37,509 nt of DNA, from the NCBI GenBank assembly GCA_020543525.1, contig JAHYIO010000026.1, positions 1-37,509 of the forward strand, given 5' to 3'. The notes below the pieces were generated by a model. The model was not told the DNA's origin. It saw nothing but the letters and a program-made list of their open reading frames with translations, and did no database searches. A program made the position numbers and the translations under genes. Positions 32,201 to 37,509 of the stretch are shown piece by piece. The stretch is from Coriolopsis trogii. Taxonomy: Eukaryota > Basidiomycota > Agaricomycetes > Polyporales > Polyporaceae. The stretch's first letter is position 1. Each line of letters starts with the position of its first letter.

Positions 32201-33723
32201 TCCATCAAAATGTCGTCTTCATCGTCATCGCGCGTAAGCATGTCTCGACCGTCATCAGCCGGAACGTACGTGTCTGTCGAACCAACTACCGCATCGCTGA
32301 AATCCAGCTGACCAATTTCTAGAGCACATGGTACACCTTCGTCGACGCCAAGTGTGCCCTCGCCCAATAGTACATCCATATTGTGTTGACTATAACCCTT
32401 GAAGTGCTCGTCGGGAGCATAGAACTCATTCGTACCAACAAGAAAATCAATCATAGTTTTTACCCGAGACTTACGTGCCAACACAGGGCGCAATTGACGG
32501 ATCGTATCAAGTGTAGGTTTGGTCTTACCGACAAAAACTGCACAGACGGTATCGTGTATGACGTCATGAGCAGGCGGTAATACCGCATTCATATGAGTCG
32601 AATCCTGAGGATGAACGGCAATATTGCCTTTAAGACATTTCTGTGACCCTGAGGCTTTGGTACCGAAAAGCGGATGGTCCTCGATGTCACAGAAGCGGAA
32701 TGAGATTTTGCTCCGGCGAGCACGCGAAATCAACATGCGTTCCATCTGTGATGACTGCTTGAACGCATTGTGTACATCATCAGGCAAACTGTCGTGCCCG
32801 TAGTACAGCCAGTTAGCAAGAGCAAACTTAGGGAGAGAGTCCTTCTTCAGATCGCTCCAACATTCGTTACAAACAATCAGGTCAGCCCGGTGTTGGGTAG
32901 CGGTCAAGCCTTTGGGATGCAGAATAGCACCACCGTATGAAGCACGATCATATGAACGTGGTAGAGCCTCTGCAGGAAGATGAGGATTGCATAAGAGGTG
33001 GAAAGGAATTCTACTGGGTTTGACAAAAGTGATCTTCGATTGAGGTGTACATCGGCCGCATACGGCGCAAACATGGTCTGGCGCCGAAGCCATAGCTATG
33101 ACCTGTTCCCATTCGGTGATGATTGCATCACGCAAAGCCTCATCCGCAATTTGTAAATGGGCTGGACAATCATCGGGAGACTGTGGTGATTGGGATGTGT
33201 TGGGGCGAGGTGCAGAGGGTGTAATTACAGTGCGTGCAGACAAGGGGGGAGCAGGGGCATGTTTACGCGGCGATGATAGGGGAGCAAATACGTATTCAAA
33301 TTCAGCACATGACTCATGACATGCATGGGCAGTGAGTAAAGCAACCATGGAGTCCACAGTAGCACGAGTCGAGAGAGTGACACGATGACATCTTGCAAGA
33401 CTGCGTAATTCACTTGGACGCCAATGCGAATACAGACTCAGAATCTGGTGGAGAGGGACACTCAAGATGACCTCTCCAGATCGAGCTAAGCCGGAAGAGT
33501 CATACAAGGAGGCAATATCATTAACGACTTTAAAACGAAACATGAGATCAAGATGTGCGCGGCCTATGGTGCGGCGCGTTGCCGTGAGTTCTCCTTGGAC
33601 AACCAACATGTATTTAGCTGGAGAACGAGTCATGGAGGCCATAGGCGATAGGAACGACACGGTCCGCATGTGCATGTATAGCAAAAAGTACGACATGATA
33701 ACAACAGTGACACGTTGTGGCAT
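28987..33723 (-). CDS. Helitron RepHel, Rep part (Helitron_like_N, HUH endonuclease)
   Basis: 1578-residue frame, uninterrupted for 4.7 kb. The first about 27 residues are weak, and ATG 33642 (MASMTRS region) is an equally good start. An N-terminal Cys cluster lies at about 219-225 (CAVCGRC) with further Cys at 245, 285 and 288, a probable zinc-binding region. The Rep core has LFVTLNPSD at about 709-717, the HUH pair in GTLHCHMLIW at about 800-809, and the catalytic tyrosine region KALLYYITDYITK at about 993-1005. This enzyme nicks and joins the transposon ends. The last about 70 codons overlap the helicase frame and are not the true C-terminus: the reading frame must change near 29200. Confidence 0.88.
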   Translation of the reverse strand: MPQRVTVVIMSYFLLYMHMRTVSFLSPMASMTRSPAKYMLVVQGELTATRRTIGRAHLDLMFRFKVVNDIASLYDSSGLARSGEVILSVPLHQILSLYSHWRPSELRSLARCHRVTLSTRATVDSMVALLTAHACHESCAEFEYVFAPLSSPRKHAPAPPLSARTVITPSAPRPNTSQSPQSPDDCPAHLQIADEALRDAIITEWEQVIAMASAPDHVCAVCGRCTPQSKITFVKPSRIPFHLLCNPHLPAEALPRSYDRASYGGAILHPKGLTATQHRADLIVCNECWSDLKKDSLPKFALANWLYYGHDSLPDDVHNAFKQSSQMERMLISRARRSKISFRFCDIEDHPLFGTKASGSQKCLKGNIAVHPQDSTHMNAVLPPAHDVIHDTVCAVFVGKTKPTLDTIRQLRPVLARKSRVKTMIDFLVGTNEFYAPDEHFKGYSQHNMDVLLGEGTLGVDEGVPCALEIGQLDFSDAVVGSTDTYVPADDGRDMLTRDDDEDDILMENVGFLNADETPKAYNRMNAQALHHCLQGGNFIKSQASSRFVPDFDNPALLSWLFPHLDPWGIGAFHEPRRLKPLSLDQQLKYLLAVHGSPFRRDPDFAFVYYNIRQKRAVFNSIAFEVKASQRERVVKELLAVDLKVLERLIAKTTANKQYKPKDQAEVDIMKLLLKVNTVSFDLPGSNGYKVALRNQIRGLISFEGPPTLFVTLNPSDRDHPLVQVYVGNEIAAEDRMRGEELSRWQRTVIAAQSPSACARFFHTMISNFIDVVLRYGRPGKGLFGRCKAYYGTVEAQARGTLHCHMLIWLEGHLSPQALRDKMVDSTSYRDHMFRWLESIIKCELPGTERVVVEEPGHPIPRPKRNHDVKGFTHPGAVPSPSITAFENREDFEHAFNVFVTDLVHEFNWHEHTSGCFKYVSKGGIPEKPEAKDALCRMRIDGSTLASSCLDEETFAILLRKLHPRIANYNDLIIFLMKSNMDIKFIGSGEAAKALLYYITDYITKPSLPAHVGLSALSYAIQKVNETFPNISDSKATRGALTMTVNRMLSSQEVSHQQVMSYLVGGGDFYTSHSYRVLHWRKFDRLFKDFFHETSNTQVTSTLSTDFVHVPGETGVAESCNAEEPTVASCDTSCGDAMANDPLPSSVVSGLRQSDAPVLPLGNMQNTDVDMADNVPAAHDNDIEMPDASMNTVQDRGDCDADEASFVLTLQPGSINAVNQQQDYIYRATEPDFDDLCLYDFVGKVEKVSNKHMRSKASTGASAFIQPDYIPPSGVDEAFLRHGEPSSAAMPHLAPSSRGRPPSSRGRFSSQTHTQYATHGLRLRQVFHVPVILADHIPRCDKGEDEKDAWSRMMLILFVPWRQPLDIKAAEESWTEAFERLNSRITEQHHQIIRNMNVLSECRDARDSHRMLKRAEQLAFVQSSLSDDGPTHSGNADVDLTGDFELFDQDGSSNVYESTPAALKDSLDNLVGAPVRHALDICYGPKSNQPHLPIPPPSHIVTVAEDECGSLSDQRSIMRQLKRQRRPQLTLKKQPMFLPKRNHVMDLIFRSLSRLRRCMAPRVTRLVVPLGKTAICRH

Positions 33724-34838
33724 AGCATTGCAAGAGTAACACAGGAGAGCGAAGGGGAATCAATACGGGCAAAATACTGCAGATGGGACCTGGACTCACC
33801 TACGACGGAGGCTGCCATGGACGAACCATGGGCAGGTGATGAAGTATTAGGTCCTAGGACACCGGAGCATATCAGACAAGTACAACAACAAAGCAAGTGC
33901 ATGACATACCAGGAGGACCTTGAAATAAGGATTGGGAGGTATTTGGTAGTAGAGGAGAAAGCGGCGCTGTCATGTGGAGTATCGTCAGTGAGCCTCGGCC
34001 GCCAGACTCAAACTTGTTCATACCAGAGCGCACGGACTGTGGTGAGGAACCTGGCGAGATCACAATGTTGACATGTCAACGTCTGAATACAGCTGACAGT
34101 TGCTACGCACGGGATAACGTTTCCTCACACGAGGTAGCTTCAGCAGGTACTACACCAAATGGTGTGTGTATGGCTGAAAGACTGGCATTGATGGCTGCGA
34201 AAGCGTGAGGATGACTACAAACATACGTAGGAACGCGCCGACGGGCGTTGAGGATGACATTGTCGTGCGGTCTTCCCGTAAGGGAAACTTAGGAAGCAAA
34301 GGTGGAACAAACCAAGAGGAGATGCACCGTAGACGATACTCTGAGGAGATGGACACGATGCACCACAACGGGTGAAGGCAATGCAGAGTATTTGAGGGCC
34401 TCAGGGAGGGCGCAGAGAGAATATAGGGTGTGCTTGCAACGACCACGAGTGCACGCTTGCTAACAGCACACAGAGAATGCACCCACCACAGATTGTGAGA
34501 TTATGCCGACACAGCGACGGCCCGTAACCGCGAAAAGCGGACAATAAGATTTGCAAATCTGCGTAGCTTCCCATAGCAATCACAAGGATGCGAAGGGCAA
34601 TACGTAAACCGTGCACAAGACAACCACTGGCTGATGCGTGGATAAGAAGACGACGAACCACCTGGGCTCGATGCTGAAACAATATCGTGCTACTGTCGCC
34701 TTGTGGGCGTGTAAGCACGCCACAGCGTGAGATTGTCGGCACAACGCAGCGGCGATTGCACACCTCATGACCGCATAACTTTCATTTGCCCACGGTATGC
34801 GTGATGTCGCAAAAGGCGACGAGCGTGGCCGGTAGCTG
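33724..34838. other. upstream flank of RepHel, no supported gene
   Basis: It should contain the Helitron promoter and perhaps its 5' end, but no TC-start boundary could be singled out. Frames on both strands overlap, and none carries a recognisable motif. Confidence 0.3.
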
Positions 34839-35951
34839 TTGAGTGGCAATGACGTGTGGCAACTAAGGCCCAAGTTCGCTGCGGACAACTACACATACGT
34901 TATAGTACGACCACTCTTCCTAGGCTCTAACATCCGCAGTATGAAAAGCGCTTGCAGGACGCTTTTCTACCGCTGCAATGTGCAAGAAGCCTTCATACCT
35001 TGCCCACCTTCCTCGTCATGGACACCAACCACACGTTGCGTGCGGCGTGCGTGTGTCAGAGCGTTAATCCCGCTTCATAGCTAACGGTTAACTTAGATCT
35101 GAAGGTCCCCCCTCACGATGCGTCGCACCTTATTCACCCTCTGCACGTGGCCGTAGGGATGGTGATTTGGTCCGTGTGCCCCATCCCATGCCGTTGGAAA
35201 GTGTTTTGTGAGTTGTGAGGTGCCGGTTGTACAGTCATGACATGTGACATCCTTGTAGCCGTCTCGCTACTTTTTGCCGCTACAAGAATACGGTAGCCGG
35301 TATCTATAGCTTGGCTACTATACCTTCGGACGCAACTTGGGGCAACGGCAGTCTGCGCAACACACTGTGCCACAACAACATGCAAACTCTCATATGGTGC
35401 GTCGGCGAGGTGCAACAAATCCAGTTCAAGGCCATCAAAGGAAGGGTTTCCAAGGCGGACGCAACCATCAAGCTCTTGCGGGACGCCGATGCCGCACGGG
35501 TGGCTGCATTGTATAGGCGGAGTCGCCCTAAAGACAAAACAAGTGCGTAACGTGTCGCGCTGTCTGTCCCTGCGCTTCTGATGCGCACGGCATAACAGGA
35601 CGTCCACGAGAGTGCGATATTATCGTCGCGCATAGCGAGATGGCGGATGAGCGATTGGTGAGTAAGTCGACGTCGCAACAAGGTGAAGACTGATATCTGG
35701 ATTGATAGGCTTTCCGGAACTTCTTTGACGCCACCCTCGCATACGAGGACCTACAAAATATGCCTCGTCTTGGGGTGTCCGATATCATTCCCGGAGACAT
35801 CGTCCTCCTCGAATGCGTCTTCGACCGGGAGTCGAAGAACGACTTCGTGACGTGGGGAGTGCGGTTCCAGATGAAAGCGCTCTCCCTGTTGCATGCTGCG
35901 CCTCGGGGCAACCATGGAATGATGACGAACGGATTCTGTGGTAAAATGTAG
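34832..35951 (+). CDS. spliced hypothetical protein (tentative)
   Basis: Three forward stretches look coding. First, from a possible acceptor (GGTAG) near 34834: SGNDVWQLRPKFAADNYTYV up to about 34978. Second, about 35308-35540: TIPSDATWGNGSLRNTL to VSKADATIKLLRDADAARV, ending near a GTGCGT donor. Third, from a GATAG acceptor near 35708: FRNFFDATLAYEDLQNMPRL, DIIPGDIVLLECVFD and WGVRFQMKALSLL. The last block resembles, from memory, proteins repeated in other Agaricomycetes. Phases between the pieces were not closed, and the reverse strand is also open across 35304-36187, so the model is provisional. Confidence 0.35.
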
Positions 35952-37042
35952 AACCAACAGCGCGTCTTATCCTCTTGTACAATTTGAATCGAACCCCCTC
36001 GGCACTCTGTACCAGCGAGTGTACTTAAACTCCGCCTGGGAGGCTCAATACGACGTATTTTAGCGGACAAGCGTTGCACATGCATGACCGACGTGCCTCG
36101 AGTTAGCAGTCGCGGGGATAGCAAAACCTGCATGGCTTGCTGTAGAATCACTCGGCGGGTCTTGTGCGAGCTGTACGAAGACTTCATTGATTTAATGCCA
36201 GTGGGCTGTGCGCGAGAGAGTTCTCATGCCCGACTGAATAGGCGCACATGAGCGGCGAAATACGCTGTGGCGCTCCATTGATGTGCACCAGGTAAGGCCG
36301 GTTGTTGGTCTTTGCGGGACCAACTATGCTTGCGCTTCTCAGCAGAACCCGATGTTGCTATCACAGCAGGATCGAGGATCGGATCAGGCTGTGAGAGTGG
36401 TCAACAACCAGCCTTTGCCCTTGCCACGAATGTTGTGTGTCTTGCTGACACGGCAACCGGTGTTCTTCGAGGGCTTCAAGGGCTTCAAATGAGCGTTGAC
36501 CTTGCAGTGCTCGTCACATGCTTAGACGGACTGCTGCTTGAGGATAGCTTCTTGGAAGGCTTTACGTTCGTCTTTCTCCTCAATGCGGAGGAGGAGCCTG
36601 TCGCCGGACTACTGTGATGTCCCTTTACAGTGTGGCCTGCTGAGCTGTCAAAGCCGTAGCTCGGCATGGAGATGCTATAACATGATATTGACATATTGGA
36701 TGAAGTTCCATTGCAGTCTGAATGTCAATGTGCGTCGAGTCCAGCTTACCTACCCATAAGACGGACAGCAAGGTAAGCAATAGGCGAATGCCAAGCTCGC
36801 ATGTTCACTCTGTGGTTCATTAAGAATGGAGCATGTATTGCTTGACCTAATAATGTATCGTAAAGTACAGCAGATTTCACCCACAGAAGCCGGTGTGGGC
36901 AGAAAAGAGGACATTCTATGGCAACAGGCTTGCCTGGAGAGGAATACACACGCAAGTTTTCACGAATACGAAAGCTACGCGAGAGAGCATGATTGCGCCA
37001 TGCCAGAAATGTTGAATGACATATACGGTGTCCCAGCGGAAC
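35952..37042. other. mostly unassigned right flank
   Basis: Apart from the possible fragment at 36300-36700, a forward frame at 36826-37056 (ARE-rich, EYESYAREHD) and an opposing reverse frame cover the same bases and cannot be separated. No repeat was seen before the hairpin array. Confidence 0.3.
36300..36700 (-). pseudogene. possible decayed coding fragment, unknown family
   Basis: Reverse translation gives an acidic helical stretch, RLLLRIEEKDERKAFQEAIL, then a TAA, then a Lys-rich stretch in the same frame (KPLKPSKNTGCRVSKTHNIR) up to a second stop. An overlapping reverse frame with a Ser/Lys-rich tail (36485-36694) is equally open. The in-frame stop inside protein-like sequence suggests a broken gene; I cannot name the family. 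Confidence 0.3.
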
Positions 37043-37073
37043 CTCATAGGAAGTGAACATCGCTTCCTAGGAG
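37043..37073. repeat. hairpin repeat, unit 1
   Basis: Inverted repeat: CTCATAGGAAG pairs with CTTCCTAGGAG around a short loop containing AACAT. It has the same core as units 2 and 3. Confidence 0.7.
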
Positions 37074-37210
37074 AGTACCGAGAGGCAGGAATGAGGGATC
37101 ATAACCTGAGTGAGTTTGCAATTGGGCGTGGGGACAACAAAGGAAAGGTACTTGCAAGTATATAACTTACTTGGTAGCTTTGATGGGGTATTGCAAGACA
37201 TATTCAAACG

Positions 37211-37325
37211 CTTGCATTACCTCGTAGAAAGCGAACATCGCTCCCTAGGAGTGTATGCACGGTATATGTTGAGGGAATATTGACGCTATGTGTCGGAGGG
37301 AGACGTCGCGGAATGGAAGAATTGA
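37211..37325. repeat. tandem unit 2 with hairpin core at 37221-37251
   Basis: The core CTCGTAGAAAGCG..CGCTCCCTAGGAG is an inverted repeat like unit 1. Sequence after the core also aligns with unit 3 (shared TGCAC, TTGA-GGGA-TA-TGACG, GGGAGA/GAGAGACG and GGAAGAA blocks), giving a repeat of at least 115 bp at a 140-bp period. Confidence 0.75.
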
Positions 37326-37350
37326 GGGTGATCCAAGACGCATTTCAACC

Positions 37351-37465
37351 CGAGCTTTACCTCGTAGGAAGCGAAACATCGCTCCCTAGGAGGGTGTGCA
37401 CAGGAGGTTGAAGGGATACTGACGAGAGTGCGGAGAGAGACGTTGGCAAGAAGTGGAAGAAAGGA
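37351..37465. repeat. tandem unit 3 with hairpin core at 37361-37392
   Basis: The core CTCGTAGGAAGCG..CGCTCCCTAGGAG has one extra base in the loop compared with unit 2. It aligns with unit 2 over at least 115 bp at roughly three-quarters identity by eye, so this is an old or fast-diverging tandem array that may continue past the window. Confidence 0.75.
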
Positions 37466-37509
37466 AAGGATAGCAGGAGCCAACGGTGACCTAAACGAGT
37501 GTGATGTCA

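Larger units (their letters stand above)
27401..33723 (-). mobile_element. autonomous-type Helitron (coding part; ends not located)
   Basis: A Rep-like protein and a Pif1-family helicase lie in order on the reverse strand, the RepHel arrangement of Helitrons, which move by rolling-circle replication. The coding block is given as the extent because neither the 5' TC end nor the 3' hairpin plus CTRR end could be identified with confidence. The Rep and helicase frames are offset at about 29200. Confidence 0.85.

Noticed and set aside
28106..33739. Forward frames of 60-143 codons inside the Helitron
   Set aside because: They are all antisense shadows of the RepHel coding sequence.
35975..36000. 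tRNA T-arm-like GGTTCGATTC on the reverse strand
   Set aside because: The flanking five bases do not pair and no acceptor, D or anticodon arm is found at proper spacing.

Overview
The window looks like a stretch of basidiomycete (Agaricomycete-type) genome. Most genes are broken by 46-87 nt introns with GTRNGT-like donors, CTNAC/CTGAC-like branch sites and YAG acceptors. F-box proteins are over-represented, and the only autonomous transposon is a fungal-type RepHel Helitron. No tRNA, rRNA, bacterial operon or CRISPR signal was found. Exon models below were built by hand from splice signals and reading phase. Where the exon lengths sum to a multiple of three I say so.

Layout, left to right. 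(1) 1-4.1 kb: a partial reverse-strand exon at the edge; a seven-exon reverse gene (1338-3139) of what looks like a repeated Agaricomycete family; a small two-exon forward gene (3608-4085). (2) 4.4-4.7 kb: a 294-bp hAT-like MITE with a perfect 8-bp target duplication. (3) 4.9-8.3 kb, reverse: an F-box/nucleotidyltransferase-like gene (4948-6357) and an F-box/LRR-type gene (6976-8190). (4) 8.6-10.9 kb, forward: two spliced orphan genes, the second behind a C/T-rich promoter. (5) 11-12.5 kb: two related reverse gene fragments and a 22-bp tandem repeat. (6) 12.9-15.5 kb, reverse: two more F-box/nucleotidyltransferase-like genes. (7) 16.3-19 kb, reverse: an 873-residue protein of a second repeated family. 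(8) 20.2-21.9 kb, reverse: an eight-exon SRPK/CLK-like protein kinase of 431 residues. (9) 22.4-24.3 kb: a forward and a reverse orphan gene. (10) 24.8-25.6 kb: a second, larger relative of the MITE. (11) 27.4-33.7 kb, reverse: a Helitron RepHel with intact catalytic motifs but a reading-frame break between Rep and helicase. (12) 34.8-37.5 kb: a forward spliced gene, a decayed ORF and an array of hairpin repeats at the right edge.

The genes do not form a pathway. The region reads as an accessory, repeat-rich neighbourhood: an expanding F-box family whose members keep or lose the D-x-D pair of a nucleotidyltransferase fold, a divergent splicing-type kinase, lineage-specific orphans and two classes of DNA transposon. 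The most interesting points are the F-box/NTase trio, the frame break in RepHel, the two hAT-like elements made of GGGTAC-type repeats, and the hairpin array at the right edge.
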